Assembly (NCBI GenBank): GCA_951230915.1
Contig: OX579636.1
Span: forward strand, 43,093,912 to 43,157,911
DNA: 64,000 nt
From: Antitrichia curtipendula
Lineage: Eukaryota; Streptophyta; Bryopsida; Hypnales; Leucodontaceae
Reading direction: 5' to 3'
Position 1 is the stretch's first letter, and each line of letters opens with the position of its first letter. A program made the translations under genes and the position numbers. The notes under the pieces are model-generated. The model searched no databases. It was given only the letters and a program-made list of their open reading frames with translations, and was not told where the DNA came from. Shown piece after piece: positions 1 to 13,500 of this stretch.

Positions 1-405
1 CATGAGCCTATCAAAGGAAATCTAAAAATATATTATTTTATAGCCTCCATATTTGTACAAATAGGGTTTCCTTGTGCATACACTTCTAAACATTGAAGAT
101 GGTTTTGACTTCCATTTTTTGGTGAAATGTGATTACTATCAAGTCTTTACAAATGGACAATTTTTAGTTATTTTTGTGTTTGTAATTTTATAATTATTAT
201 TAATTTATACCTAGTTGTATCTATTTTTTGTGACAAATTTTTTTTCTTCAAATAGTACTTTTTTAGCACTTGCAAGTAGTCATCGGTACCTGTAGCTGTC
301 GATTTTTTAGATCAATGGCTGAGATTGTTCTATTTTGTAGAACTTGTAGTACTAATAGTATTGAGCATATAAACTACAATTTTGGCAAACTATCTAGTAT
401 CCACT

Positions 406-533
406 GAGTCAAATACCAACGCCATTTATCCATCTATACACATAGAGTCAAATATGAATGCCATTTCATGAGTCAAATACCAACGCCATATATCCATCTA
501 TACACATTGAGTCAAATACAAATGCCATTTCAT
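406..533. repeat. 64-bp tandem duplication
   Basis: Two adjacent units (406-469 and 470-533) share the same series GAGTCAAATACCAACGCCAT, ATCCATCTATACACAT, then a second GAGTCAAATA, with only a few mismatches. Each unit contains two shorter GAGTCAAATA sub-repeats. No function is evident. Confidence 0.8.
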
Positions 534-589
534 AATTCAGTAAAGAGGTTGTTTTATTGACATTTGTAGGAATGGAGAGTGGAGACAAC

Positions 590-1165
590 ATTCATATGTT
601 GAAACTTTAACTGTCCAACATAAATCCTCAAAGGGTATGGGATAATTTGAAGATGAGAGCTTGACCAGTCATTGTCAAAATGTAAACATTATGTTTGAAA
701 TAGAATTTTAAATCTCACTTAGGAATAGTAGAATAATTTTTCTCAAACAACTTTGAAATGAGATACATTAAAAATCAAGCTAACTTTCATCTCCAAAAAT
801 TTGTTTGAGATTTTCAGCATCCAATCAAAAGTTATAGACCAAATTCAAAGAAGAGTTTTGAAAATGTCAAAGAAATTGTCCCTTCCAACCCCTCTTTGAA
901 ATTTGTCCATAACTTTTGATTGGAGGCTCAAAATCTCAAATGAATTTTTGGATATAAAATTTAACTTCATTATCAACTTTTTTTAGTTCAAAGATATTTT
1001 TCTATATTTAAATGAGGTCAAATTTTCTACTTCAAATACAATTTCTGCTTTTGACTTAACTATGAGCAGCTCAAGAAGTCCTACTAATTCTAATTTAATT
1101 CTAATTTACATACATCACATAGATTGTTTCACCTCCTTCTACCCCATAAGGAGCTTGATTTCACA
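590..1165 (-). repeat. Foldback repeat, copy 1
   Basis: The sequence can fold on itself. The stretch around 800-850 (ATCCAATCAAAAGTTATAGA) is the near complement of that around 905-940 (CCATAACTTTTGATTGGAGG). Related copies lie at about 23070-23640 and 40955-41520 in the other orientation. All three share a segment on overall ATTATCCCAT, CTTTGAGGATT and AAGTTCTCATCTTC-type sequence. Probably an old non-autonomous element; superfamily not identified. Confidence 0.6.
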
Positions 1166-1328
1166 GTTGAAAACACAAATCATGAATGACTTAGGAAGCC
1201 AAGTGAGGTAATTTAATTGGTGAATTAATTTTTCTTAATAAATTCTTAATAAACTAATTTCTTTCTTTGAATATTTATTTAAAAGCGTAGAAGCTTATTT
1301 TGCTATCGACCCAATCAATACGTAACTA

Positions 1329-1631
1329 AAGTAGGGGTCTGTGAAAGCAATCTGTCTCTAAAAGCGACCTCTAACACAGAGGTACATTTTACTTTCTTCA
1401 ATGTACCAACCTTGTACATATCAGGAGGGGGTCGCTTTTAGAAACCACTGTGTTTCAACTTCAAAATTTTGTAACTAATTCCACGAAGGTCCAAAAAATA
1501 TGAAATGACTTATATTAGATGCCAATTCCATTTTTCTTCCTACTAAAATTTACTGAAAATTGTTTCAAGGAGTTTAGCTTCCCTGAAAATGCAATCAGCC
1601 CTTAAAGAGTTGCTTTAACAGCCTCCTACCT
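1329..1631. mobile_element. AGGTA-family MITE (TA target site)
   Basis: About 303 bp. The left end is AAGTAGGGGTCTGTG after a TA, and the right end CCTCCTACCT before a TA. The interior shares long stretches with the copies at 16329-16641 and 27180-27504 (GATGCCAATT, AAAATTTACTGAAAAT, TTGTAACTAATTCCAC). There is no coding capacity. It is probably a non-autonomous relative of the pogo-type element at 28888-39552. Confidence 0.75.
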
Positions 1632-1971
1632 TACGACCCAAGCAACTCCATTGAAGATGTTTCGCAATTAATTGGGAGGGACTTGATTCCAACGTACCAC
1701 TCATATGTCATAACTCTCACGTCAAATTCTTTTGTCAAACTGGTGAAAATTCGCGACGATGGCACAGACTGTTCCAGACGTCTGGGAACAAAATCTAGGA
1801 ACAGTGAGTCCTAGATTTTATTGAGCTTTGTGCAGCACCATCATTGCACAATTAATGCAATGTTGGCGCTCGGCATCACGGCAATCTAACAAAATGGATG
1901 TTCGAAATTTACAGTTGACAGATCGATCGGAGCTTGCATCGTCGATCTAAGTACTGGATAGTACTGTATTG

Positions 1972-4568
1972 TCACAAGCATTGGCACCATTCCTTTCTTA
2001 TATGGGCATCCTCGCAGCTTCTCGTCGGGGGTACCTCCTGATGCAACAAATCCAAGCTGAACTGCAGCAAGCGATGGTGCGCAGCTGGATCCACCCACTT
2101 GCGCCTCTCCTCCTCGCTCAACCCCGCCATCCTCACTGCCTGCAGCGTTTTGTAGATGTCCAACCCTGTCACCACCCGCTGCTGGTTCACCGTCAAAGTT
2201 TCATGCCTGCGATGCAGATCGGTGAACCACGGCGGCAGCATCATGGCCCAGAACGGGTTCTTGTGCTCCACGGCGCCGTTCTGCGCGACGCCGAAGTTCA
2301 GTCCCATGTGAAGGCCGTGATCAGCCGCAATGATCACCGCCGTGTTGTTCCACTCGGAGAATTTAGCGATAAAAGCAGCCAGCCCGTCGTCCAAGTTGCG
2401 CAGCACTTCGGTGGTGCCTTCGTGGCCTTCCAGAAACCAGGCTAACGAGAATCGGGGAGTTTCCGGATAGGCGGTTTTGAAGGTTTCCAGGTACCGAAGC
2501 TCATGCTCGTGCACTTGCTCGCCTTTCAAGCAGCGCGCGGTGATCGAGTACGGCCCCTTGAAGTTCCCGAACGGATTGGCGTCCTCTGCGAAGAAATCCG
2601 AGTGGCAGAAGGGTGCCAGAAGCTCGTGGTCGAAGCTGGAGGACTTGTGTCCTGACTGGCGGTTCATGTAAGCTGCCGCTAAGTCCTGGCATGTGCCCGC
2701 CGTGAAGAGCGTCGCGTACCCCGAGTGCCGGTAATCCTCCCACACGGAAGGGAGGATTTGCTCCTTCGCCTGGATGGTGCCCTGGAACATGGCCCGCGCG
2801 TTCGGTTCCGTGCAAAACGCTAGCACGTTGTAGCGGAAGAACTGGTAGAGGCGCGTGACGCCGCGAGCGTCGGCAGCCTCGAGAGCGGCGACCGTTTTGC
2901 GGAGCCGGCGGTGGAAGCCGCGCCGACTCGTGGCGTCCAGAAAGAGAAACAATACGTTCAGTTTCTGCGACTGATTGTCCGAAACGCGCTGAAGAATTTC
3001 ACGTCTGGGAATCACGCGCGTCACCAGTTTCTCCACGCCCCCGCATCGGACGATGACCGCCTCGGTTCCGCCCGGGAGAATGATCGCCGAGTGAACTTCA
3101 TACGCAATCTCACCAGCTTCTCGCACCTTGATTAAAAATATTTGTAATTGGGTTAGACGCGAATCTACCATCAGCGCGCATCAATATATAGCCAAGAGTC
3201 ATAGCCATAAGCTAGGTATGTTTTAGCGATACACGCGTTTATACATTCATACATTCATGATTTGAACTCCTTAATTTCGTTAAATGGGTACGATTTCAAT
3301 TTGGCACCAAAAACTGTGAACCAAATCTACACAAAGCTCTAAAAACTAGAACTGGGACTGGTATAGAATTGCGTTTCAGGCCAAGTTGAGGAATACGCTA
3401 ATTTAACGAAATTGGCGATTAAATAAGAAAGTCACAGACGTCTGAGATTACTGTATAGGGCATGCATGATGGTTAGTGAGTGGCCTCTCTTCTATTTCCA
3501 ACCTGGATGTTGATGCAACTCATAAAGAATTTAGATTAATTTTGTGAGGATGTTGCTACTGTTCAAGCATATTAATAAAACAATACGGTGCATCTTCAAA
3601 ATTTCAAATACCTTGTCCATGACGTTTTTATTGAAAGGCCGGGCGAAGGCGCCTTCATAAGTTTCCTCGATGAGCTTCTCCCCCTTGGGCCAGTCCACAG
3701 TAGAAGGAAGCGGGGTGTAAGTCATCCCCACGCCCGCATCGCAGCTTACAGTGAGTTCGCCACCAACACTAAAATTCACAGAGAATCCGACATTGTTCGC
3801 TTCCTTCTCCAAATCACCGCAACTGAACGTGCTCGCTCCGAAGTTCTGGCTGCCTTCGGGAAAAATATCCACCCACGGCAAGCCGCGTTTCACCGGCGTA
3901 CACGTATTCAAAGGCAGCATGCGCTCGCCTCGGAATCCCTGGTCCCAAACTGCGCTACCCTCCCGAAGAGCTCCCGTCGCTCTCACAACCGCGAAGATCA
4001 CAAAAGGAATGTGAATAGCGACAAGGAGGCGGGTTCCCGCGGCGCGCCATAGCCCGTATTCCAGTGCAGAGATGAGCAACGCCGGGACGACGAAGACGGT
4101 GAACATGAGCATGTTGTACGCGCCGTGGCGCTTGAGGCTGCCGCCGTGGTCGAGTAAAAACAAGAGATTAAGAGAAGTGAGGATGAAGCCAAGGAGAAGG
4201 GCGCGTGTTCGGCCAGAGATGGTGGGATCGAACACGGCGATGTAAACTGCGGCGAGGAAACACGTGATTGCTGAGAAGAAGGAGACCGCAATTAGACCCA
4301 GACTGTGCACCACGGTACGCAAGTCGCCTCCGACGAGGGACTTCCAGTATAAGAAAACCCATGCCACTGTCAGGACCAGCACCGTCGCCACGGGATTGCA
4401 ACATAAACCCTTCGCCTTCGCCTTCCCCTTCTCCCGTTTCTGTTGGCTCTCAGCGTCGTCAATGTCGTCACTATGTTTCCTGGAAGTTTTTCGTTGCAGC
4501 TGTTTGTTGGTGAAAAGCTTGTGAAGTGTTGGAAACCACGACCATGTGAAAGCCCTTCCATTCTTCAT
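1972..4568 (-). CDS. Multi-pass membrane protein with alkaline-phosphatase-fold (DUF229-like) domain
   Basis: Two exons, complement(join(1972..3126,3612..4568)), giving 703 residues. The donor is AAG|GTATTTG and the acceptor AATCAAG|GTGCGA, both phase 0; the 485-bp intron (3127-3611) otherwise adds stops. The basic N-terminus (to about residue 55) is followed by about five hydrophobic helices near residues 60-77, 88-113, 122-139, 151-171 and 180-196, then a soluble domain. That domain has metal-site-like motifs of the alkaline phosphatase/sulfatase fold: LFLFLDATSRRGF near residues 379-391 and ADHG near 587-590. DUF229 proteins share this layout. The likely role is a membrane-anchored hydrolase or phospho-group transferase facing the endomembrane lumen; the substrate cannot be told. 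The start is the first ATG of the open frame. Upstream there is no recognisable neighbour on the same strand. Confidence 0.75.
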
Positions 4569-5830
4569 CTGCCCTCAAAGGTTTAGTAGTCACGAGGCAT
4601 GATTGTTTCGTGATTGCTGCAATGACTTGGGTTGTGCATCTCGTGACCTAAGTATTGCCCACGGTGGCTCTGTTTCTGAATAGGAGTCACCTCCCAGCCG
4701 AATTATAACATATGATTCCCTATCACCGAAACCTCCTGCGACTCCAATTCAAACAAGGACATGATGCTTGCTCTTTCCCGCAATGGAGAATCGTTTCCAG
4801 CAACACCCTTCTAATGCAGCTTTCGAATCCCTTTCATAGGTGTTACAAATGCACGCTGCAGTGGCAAAGTAGCGAACGCGATTACTCAATGTACGAATTG
4901 GATTTCAAAAGTGATCAAGAGCGCTACTTGATGTATAGATGCAATATAGTGATGATTGTCGCGCACTGTACCCTAAAAGAGCAACATGGGCGCAAGGAAT
5001 ATAATCTACACGAACACCTTCAAAGCAAGACCTTCACAAACGAATTCTAAAAGCAGATGAGAAAAATAAGTACCGCATCGAAGGAGACTGCGCTTCCAAC
5101 CGCTGCCTTCACCGCAAAGAGTAACCGTTACTGAAGGCCTCACGCATCCGCGACCGGGGACAATTCACAGACACAGTACCGTCGGCACCCCTAGCCTCCT
5201 CGATCAAGGTATTACGACTAAGCGAGTACCATAGAAAAATTAGCACAAAACATCCCGAGAGTCAAATCACGATTGCTCGAGATTGAAGCCCTTGCGCCGC
5301 CACAGCATCCAAACTCTCTGTTTCCAATTGACCCGCTTTGCGAATACCACAGTTGCACCAATCTCCCCAACAAGCACAAGTTAGCTGTTGACTCTCGGTG
5401 TCAAATATCAGGTATTCGATCCTCAACGGTATGCGAGCGACCATCTTTCCATCACCTACAACAGTATGAAAAGCCAGTGGCGGCGTCCTCCCAACGTGAA
5501 TGAGCCTGCATACTCTCTGCTGCAGGCAAGAGTATGCACGCCACTTCGTCCCCGACATGAATAAGCCTCGTGCAAAACAGACAGAGATGAGGACCTGAAA
5601 CTTTTCAAGTCTTTGGCGGTGAGCCTCTAGATGGACGGACTCTGCCTCTTTCTTTCCATTTTTCATTTTTCACATCCGTTTGCTGGGTGGCTCCAAAGTT
5701 GCGGTTGAGCTTCTCAATTCTGCCACATTTCGCACAAAATTCTTGTCATCCACAATAAAATTTATGACGGAAGATTTCCAACATGCAAATTCTCAAGAAA
5801 ATTGCTCTTGAATGTGGCTTAGGAATCGCA
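4569..5830. other. Upstream region of the DUF229-like gene
   Basis: This lies 5' of the minus-strand gene and presumably includes its promoter. Open frames of 112 codons (4712-5050) and 134 codons (5262-5666) occur, but neither resembles a family I recognise. Base composition is more even than in the AT-rich DNA to the right, so older host or transposon sequence may be present. Confidence 0.4.
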
Positions 5831-6039
5831 TTTCCTCAATATCCTAGCAGGGCTTCAGGCGAAATGTAGCCTTCAAAAAATCAGGACGAACGGACTTTCG
5901 GTGAGACCGTGAGAGCGCGAGATTCAGGTTCTGTCCACGTGGGGCTGGACCGTATCCTGGGACAGGTACAGTGCTGTAGCTTAGAAAACTGTCGGAAAAT
6001 ACAACAGGACTACAGGAGTAAGGTAACAGGTTCATAAAT

Positions 6040-6320
6040 CGCCCACCTAAAAGCTGAAACTGAATTTGGGGGGAGGCGAAGCTTCTTGAAATGATTTTCA
6101 GTAAATTTTCCTTTAAAGACAAGTGGAATTGGCATCTAACGCGAGTCGTTTCATATTTTTTGAAGCTTTGAGAAATTAGTTATAAAATTTTGGAAGTTGA
6201 AATGGCATAGGGCTCTAAAAGCGCCCACCTCCTAAAATATACATTGTTTGTACATTGCTAAAGGCTATGGAAAAGCAACGTATAGACATAGTGTACAGGT
6301 AAGGAAATGGGCAATTTTAG
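6040..6320 (-). mobile_element. Partial AGGTA-family MITE
   Basis: Reverse-strand similarity to the interior of the MITEs at 16329-16641 and 48789-49095. It includes the complements of AAAATTTACTGAAAAT, GATGCCAATTCCAC and a paired tract GGGCTCTAAAAGCGCCCACC. Clear terminal repeats could not be placed, so it is listed as a fragment. Confidence 0.55.
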
Positions 6321-6463
6321 AGCTTGTGTGATTTTTGAGTCTGTTAGCTTACTACATTTCTGAATCTCTTAATGTAGCGGCGTTTGGATATATTTTGAGT
6401 TTTACCAGCTATTTTCTTTTAATTCCCATTGGTGTGCCCTGTACTGTTTATAGCCCCGCCTTG

Positions 6464-6662
6464 AACCCCCTCTTTTAAAAAATCAATAGCCGTGTGATTC
6501 AAAAAGAAAACAATACCCCCTCTAAAAAAATCAACATCCATGCGATTCGAAAAGAAAACATTCCCCCTTTTAGAAAAAACACAACCATGCAATTCAAAAC
6601 GAAAACAATAATCCCCCTCTCAAAAATCAACAATCATGCAATTTGAAAATAAAACAATATTC
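6464..6662. repeat. About 50-bp tandem repeat, four copies
   Basis: Four head-to-tail units, each beginning CCCCCTCT or CCCCCTTTT. Each then has AAAAAATCAACA-type sequence, CATGCGATTC or CATGCAATT, and AAAAGAAAACAATA. Units differ by 10-20 percent, so this is a decayed minisatellite. Confidence 0.75.
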
Positions 6663-9600
6663 CATCAGTTGTGCGATTTGACTTGAGAAAAAAACATTAG
6701 TACCTATGCGCCTGCTTGTCTTCCAAGACTAAGAGATTTGCAACACAAGATCAACATAGCCTAATAAAATGACCTAAAATTTCTAACTTAAAAACTCCAA
6801 TGCATTCGAAATAGCAAAGCATCTCTACTGCTATGTAAACATTTCACTAGCATTCCACACAATATGGGCACAAATCAACAAAATGGAAGATTAAATAATT
6901 TGGATATTTAACATGCAATATTTTTTCATGCCATGATGGTGTTAATGCAATGATGATTATATTTTCAGCAGCTAGACTTTGCAAATTTCAATTCTGAAAT
7001 TGCGGCGTAGGATACATGTAGGTCCTTCAAATTTCTGATGGTCTACCTTCTAATTTGAAATGTAGTTGATTCTATGGAGTCTTAATTACAAAAAGATGTT
7101 ATTGAGAATATTGCTCATGTAGCAGGTTTGTTGCTGATATGTTACTTTGATCAATATCTTGAATAGTTGTAGATTATTTGCGTTTTTTGCGTTGCATACA
7201 TCCTTGGGTAGTTTCATCTCATGTATTTTAAGGCTCCAATGTCTGCATGTCAAGCTAAAAGAGACTCTTGGTCTATACTCAAAAGTCTTAATTTTTAGTT
7301 CTAATAGATGTAATGAAGTAGCACAATCATTATTGTTGGCATTCTGTATTGTTCTTTGTTGCATTTTCTAAGCTTGACATCTTCAAATCATATGATATTG
7401 CATCAAGTAGTCTTTACCAGGTGCCTAGTACATCTTGATTTCATGCACTACATTTAGATGTCATCTCAAAATGTGGGTTATCAATTAATGTTCAATTTTT
7501 TGTTGTCAAAGTAGTACAAGACTAAGGTTATCATTGGAGCATGTAAGGGGGTAAAAGAGACTGCATACAATAAAAGAGCCATTTCCACCCCCTCTAAAAA
7601 AAGGTTGGCAGAGAGTGCTGGTGAAGATGGTGCAGGAAATGCATGTGTTCTTATATATATTCCGGTGGTTTACGCTGATCGGGATGCACTCAATGTTCTT
7701 CTAGTGTAATTATGACGATGGAAACACTTATTGTGTTTTATGTAATATGTTTGATGCAATATAAGAAAATTAAAACCATTTTTGGTCAATGATGGTGTGC
7801 TATGTGTGCAAAATTTATTGTTTGACTATCCTACTTTTGCATTTGTACATGATTTTACACTATCACTATCACCTCAAAAGCGGCAATAACTACTTGTATA
7901 CTTATCACAACCAAAACAAAAGTAAAATAATTTTCTATATTTTTAATTTGTAAAAACTTTGAAATTCAATATCTTCTATGCATGAAGAAGTGAAAAGGCT
8001 TTGTTGAGGTGTGAGAGGTTGCGTTCTTGATACAAATAGAAAGCTTTATGCACAAAAGAGTGCAAGGATTCATGGTGTTTGGACATGCAATGTGAAAGTG
8101 TTTTGTTTTTTCAAAAATTCATACAACTTTGAAATTCAATAACTTTCACATCATATGTACAAATGCCACAAAACAAAATCCGTGCACTCCTCCTCGTAGA
8201 GAGCTTTCCAATGGTACCAAGAATGCGCCAAGGAACTCACGCCTTGTTAGAGCTCAACGTATCAAACAAACAAAAGATTAACAATTTAAGGTATAGACTA
8301 GTATGTCATATGTCGTTGCCACACTTAGTAGAATGTCATTTGTAGTTGCCACAAAGTAATTTTCTAATTTTTCATTTCATACAAAATTTAAAAATCAATA
8401 TATTTTTTGCCATGAGTCAAATGCTACAAAATAAAGCCCATGCATCCCTCCTTGTTGAAGGCTTTTCGACAATACTAAATTACAAATTGCGTTGGAATCA
8501 TAATGAAGAGTATTTGATCATCATAACAAATATATACATGTGAAATTTAGAATCATACAATAATTTGGGATCTTTTTTATATACTATCTACCATCTAATG
8601 TTGTCATCATTTGTTGAAACTATAGCTTGCATTCTATTGAGCATATTAGAAACGAGCATTTGCAATTGTTATATAAATACTTGATTCCATACCACTTGAA
8701 TTGTTTGTATCATTTCTTTCGTGTTCTTCAGCTCCAATGTAGCAACAAACCTTTGACTATCTTCCTAAAATTATCTATAATGAACGAGGAGGCCAAACAA
8801 ATTTCTTTATACCATGAGCTTGTCTCTACTGCTCTAGAAGTTGTTGTATTATATTTAAGTACACTTTACTATGATTTCAACTCAAACTATGGTATCAAAA
8901 TCTATACATTTTTTAGCATGTAAAAATATCTTGAAGTTCACAGATTTTTTGCTAGTTGAATTTGCCTAGGAAAAAAAACATAAGATTATAGAATCCAATT
9001 GTACAATAGGGTCCAAAAATAATTCAAATTTTTGTTGTGGGGGCTTCACTGTTCATGAGAAAGCACTTTGTTCACTTGAATCTAGTTCCCTTGATTTAAA
9101 CCAAATTAATTACATTTTATCAAGTCATTAGTGGTCAGTAATACCTACCAATCAACCATGGAAAAATGTCACAAATTAGAGAATATGATTAAATTTAATA
9201 AATGTGTTGTCACAAGTTTTAAAATGGATCTTTGATTGTTGAGCTCTTTCATATTATTTCTATGACAATTGTTCATTGCACTTCATAATGCTCAAAGACC
9301 TAGAGAGTGGGACATCAAATTTTATTGCATTATAGTGAATAATAGTATGAAAAGTTAGATTGAACGCCATGACATATTGAATGTTGAGTACTAAGGAGAA
9401 GACTTATATTGTGGGGATGCCTTAGGGTGGGATTAAATGCAAAGACATTGGAGTAGTCTTGAATGTTCCATGCTCAACCATTTCCACTATTTTGACAAAT
9501 TAAAAGGTTTGTGGAAGTGTAGAGTCCTTGAAAATTCAATGTAGTAGGCATCCAAAAATATTTGATCATGGTGCTAGGAGTTTGTCACGTTTTGTTACAA

Positions 9601-10560
9601 ATGATAGAAGACAATCACTTGTCGGAAATATCAAGCCACTTGAACAAATGTCGTAACACAACATGGTCATATTCACATGAGATGGGCTTTAAATATTGCA
9701 TAAATAAATAAAAACTATCCTAATAACAAGCTCAAAGTAGACAGGCTTGCATTTACATGAGCTTATGAAAGTTGAACTTTGAGGATTGATGCAATGTGAT
9801 TTGGTTTAATGAGCGGTCATTTGAAATTGATAAGAATTCCAAGGCAAATTAGAGTGTGGTAAAAATCATATGAAAGATATACATGGGATTGGATAGCACC
9901 ATCTTTCAAGTTTGGTTGTACTTCATTGATGGCTTGGGGTGGATTTTGTAGCTTTAATAAATGCCTTTTTGCTATTATATCTCTTGACAAAAAGATAGCA
10001 AGTGATTTTGTGACTCTTGTTTATGAGGGAACATTAAGCGACAAATTTTATTTTTTGCACAATCACCTTCAACAATTGACACTTACAAAAGATGACTCTC
10101 CACATTGCAACTAACTTCTATTGCAATGGAGACAAGCTTATGGTGTGATAAACTAATCTAGCTTGCAAGCTCTCCAGATTTAGTGAAAAAACATTGAGAA
10201 TGTATTGAAGACTATCAACAATTTATTGCGGCATTGCTATAGACAACCCCCCAAAAGGAAGAAATAGTGCAAACTGTACAATTAATGTTGAATACAATAT
10301 CTCTAGAGCACTTCTATACCATCATAAGAAATATACATGGCAAAATGCAAGCAATTATTTCAACAAAAGTTGGTGGCATTAGATGATAGATGTAGTGTTA
10401 TTTATTATTATTTTATTATTATTGTATAATAATACAATTTTATAATATAAAATTATTATATTATAAACTAGACTCTACCATTTGTTCGCCACAGTTTTAA
10501 TCCCTAAATGCCCGTGGCACCAAATTTTGGTGTCAACAATACTTTGAAGTTAAATAAAAC
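6663..10560. other. AT-rich intergenic region without supported genes
   Basis: No open frame here looks coding; the longest are about 100 codons and of low complexity. Around 7980-8560 it resembles the repeat block at 60620-63960: phrases such as TTTGGACATGCAATGTGAAAG and CATAACTTTCACA-like sequence recur. AT-only tracts lie near 10385-10470. Confidence 0.5.
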
Positions 10561-10564
10561 ATAA

Positions 10565-13500
10565 CCAAATTACAATTTTAAATAATTTATATTTTTGAAA
10601 AATTCCTTTTTAAGTCTAATTTTAGCATCAAAAATCTGATTGTGAAAATGATTGATTTATGATTTTTCTATTCAAGATTTTGTGCAAGGGTGTCCATTGC
10701 AATCTTGACTTTCCATAGTGTTGAGAGCTCTTGGAAATGAGCCTCAAATACATTGTATCTTGGAGAAAAAATCACACTAGTAATTCATTTAAAAACATTG
10801 TAGAGTAGATTTGGAGAAGCCATAAATTAATTGGGTTTATGCATGTTTATCCTCATATTTTTTGGGTGACCAACTTTTTAGATTTGACATGTGAAAAGAG
10901 GATTAAAAGACTTCAAATCACTTTCCCATTTTTAACACACTCATGATCAAAAAATTATAATCTTTCAATTCATAAGTGACATTGTTGTGTTTTCTTTTCC
11001 TACGTGATCTCCAACATGTCTAGTTTGAATTTGTACGGTTACAATTCAAAACAAATTGATGCAACTTATCGAAATGTTGGCTTTTTGTTCAATTTAGAGC
11101 AATTTTTTTAGAAGCTCAAAAAAGGCCTTAGGCATTTTAGGGGTTGAATTTTTGATCCCACGTGAGCTTTTTTGGGTTTTTTCAAGTTCCTCATTTTTGT
11201 TCTGATTCACCTTGGCTTGGGAGAAAAAAATTTGAATAAAGTCTCATGCCACAACTTCATCACCGCATTACCGCATTCAAATCTTTTTTCTTCATAATAA
11301 GGAGCTCTAGACATGCTTCAGTCTTCGGGGATAAGTTACGTTCCTTATACGAGAAGTTGATGAGGATGTTTCGTTGAAGCAGCAAATACAATAAAGTTAT
11401 CCTGAAAGTCTCTTCTTTTGTTTTTTCTTGTTCTTAAAATTGTTTTTAAAATGCGTGTATTTGAAATTGAACCCTCAAAAGGTGTTGAGGCCAACCGGTG
11501 GCCAATGGGTAATTGACTTTCGAAGGTTACTGTAGAAATGAAAAATGCACCTATTGGTCTATAAATCAAATTATTTTTGGTAAAGTACTTTGGTGATAGG
11601 TCCAAAATGAAAAAGACTCTACAAGGGTTTAGGTGTTTGATGGACTCCTTCATTTAGGATTGTAGGATGGAAAAAAAACGTTTTATCATTCAATATATAT
11701 TTTTTGGACGTGACTTGAGTACATTTTCAAACAATAGTCTTACAAATTCCCTCTTTTGGGGTATTTTTGACTTTTCTAAAGGAAAAAGAAGCTTAATCCA
11801 TGGATCATCTTTAGAGTGATTTTGGTCATTTCAAGCTACTTACACTTGATGTAAATTTGAGCCATAAAAATAGTATTTCTTGAACGAGTGTCCAATTAAC
11901 CCCTAAAGATTCAAGGCCTTTTCTTTGCCAAAAAACACTCAAAACTACATTTCTATTGCAACGAGTAAAAAAATTAAAAATTATTTTTTTTGCACATCTA
12001 ATTGTAGGATCTTACACTTAATTAGTATGAGAATGTGTGGAATAAATTTCAGAAATTTTGACAGTACAAAATGCAATATACTTTGTATTTAAAGTGAAGA
12101 AAACAAAAAAATTGCACATTGCGGAACTAGATTATGTGACTTGAACCTCCTTAACTTAAACTTTTTGCACTACAAAGTTTTGGGCTTCAAATCCTTACAG
12201 TGGGAAATTGAGTTGAGAGTCTAGGAGGGAAAAAAATTCCAAAAGAAATAATTTTCATTCTTAAAACAATTGTTAAGTAGAAATAGGTACAAGATAGAAG
12301 GAAAATCTAAGTTAATATCTCTATAGATGGAATAAAAATGCACTAATTCTGATGATGAGATTGTTCTAGCAAGAAAGCTAAATGATGTGCAACTTGTTGT
12401 TTTTTTAAATTGTAAAAATTGCATTTGCATATGAATCCTACGAGTTATTTTTTCACAAAGATGCTTAGATTGTCCAAATAACAAGATTGTCCATAACTTT
12501 CACATCACTTATTCAAATGAAATGAACCAAAGCTTTACATCCATACAAAAGTATAATCTATGAGAAAAAAAATTCAAAAAATTCAAATTCAAGTTCAATT
12601 TTTTTCTGTTGCCCGGTCTCCCTCGTTTTGAACTTATCTAGGCATAACTTTTGTTCCCGGGCACCAATTGAAAAAAATATGTATTTCCACAAAGACATCA
12701 ATTTTTTTAACTTAAAAAAATAATTCAAAAAATCATAACAAAAAATTGAGGCCATAGGTACCTGCTCGAAATTTAATTTGTCCCCTGAAGGGACAATAGT
12801 TCTTTAGGGGTTAATAAGATTGAAGCTTATTAAGAGTAGATTCTATTCCAATTGGAAATTTTGAAAAATTCCTAAATTGCAATATTTTATAGCAATATGA
12901 ATTTTGGACCCATAACCACGATTTATTGTTTTTCTAATTTTAGAATGATATAGTAACTTTGGTTTATACCATGATGTTATACACTATAATATATATATAT
13001 ATGTAGTGAAAGTTTCATATTTTTGGAATACATTTTAAACTCGATATGAGTTGGGGTGGGGGGGTATTAAAACATTCACAATAATTTCAAATTTTCCTAA
13101 AAAATTAAAAATTTGATGACTTGTAGTAGACCTTTGAAAAATAGTTCGACTTTGAAAAATAGAAGTAAATTTTTTCATTCATCTCTAGTTCCAAAATGGC
13201 AACAAATAGACTAATGGACAGTGAGGCTTGAAATTTGTGGTCATGGGCCCATCCTTCTAGAGTTAACTCCTAAATGTCAAAGGCCATTTTTGAGTTTCTA
13301 AAAAATTGCTCTAAATTGAACAAAAAGCCAACACTTTGATAAGTTGTATCAATTTGTTATAAATTGTAACCATACAAATTCAAACTTCACATGTTTGAAA
13401 TCACACAAGAAAAGAAAACACAACAATATCACTTTAAGATGGAAAGATTTTAATGTATGATTATGAGGGTGTTAAAACTGTGAAAGTGATTTGAAGTCTT

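Larger units (their letters stand above)
1..1328. other. AT-rich gene-free DNA with repeats
   Basis: No coding region can be supported here. The stretch holds a 64-bp tandem duplication and a foldback repeat listed separately. The remainder is low-complexity AT-rich sequence. Confidence 0.6.

Noticed and set aside
1969..2445. Plus-strand open frame of about 158 codons
   Set aside because: It is antisense to the DUF229-like exon, whose frame has recognisable motifs and splice sites; the plus frame is a shadow of that coding sequence.
7086..7364. Overlapping open frames on both strands near 7.1-7.4 kb
   Set aside because: Both are low-complexity in AT-rich DNA with no motif or splice context.
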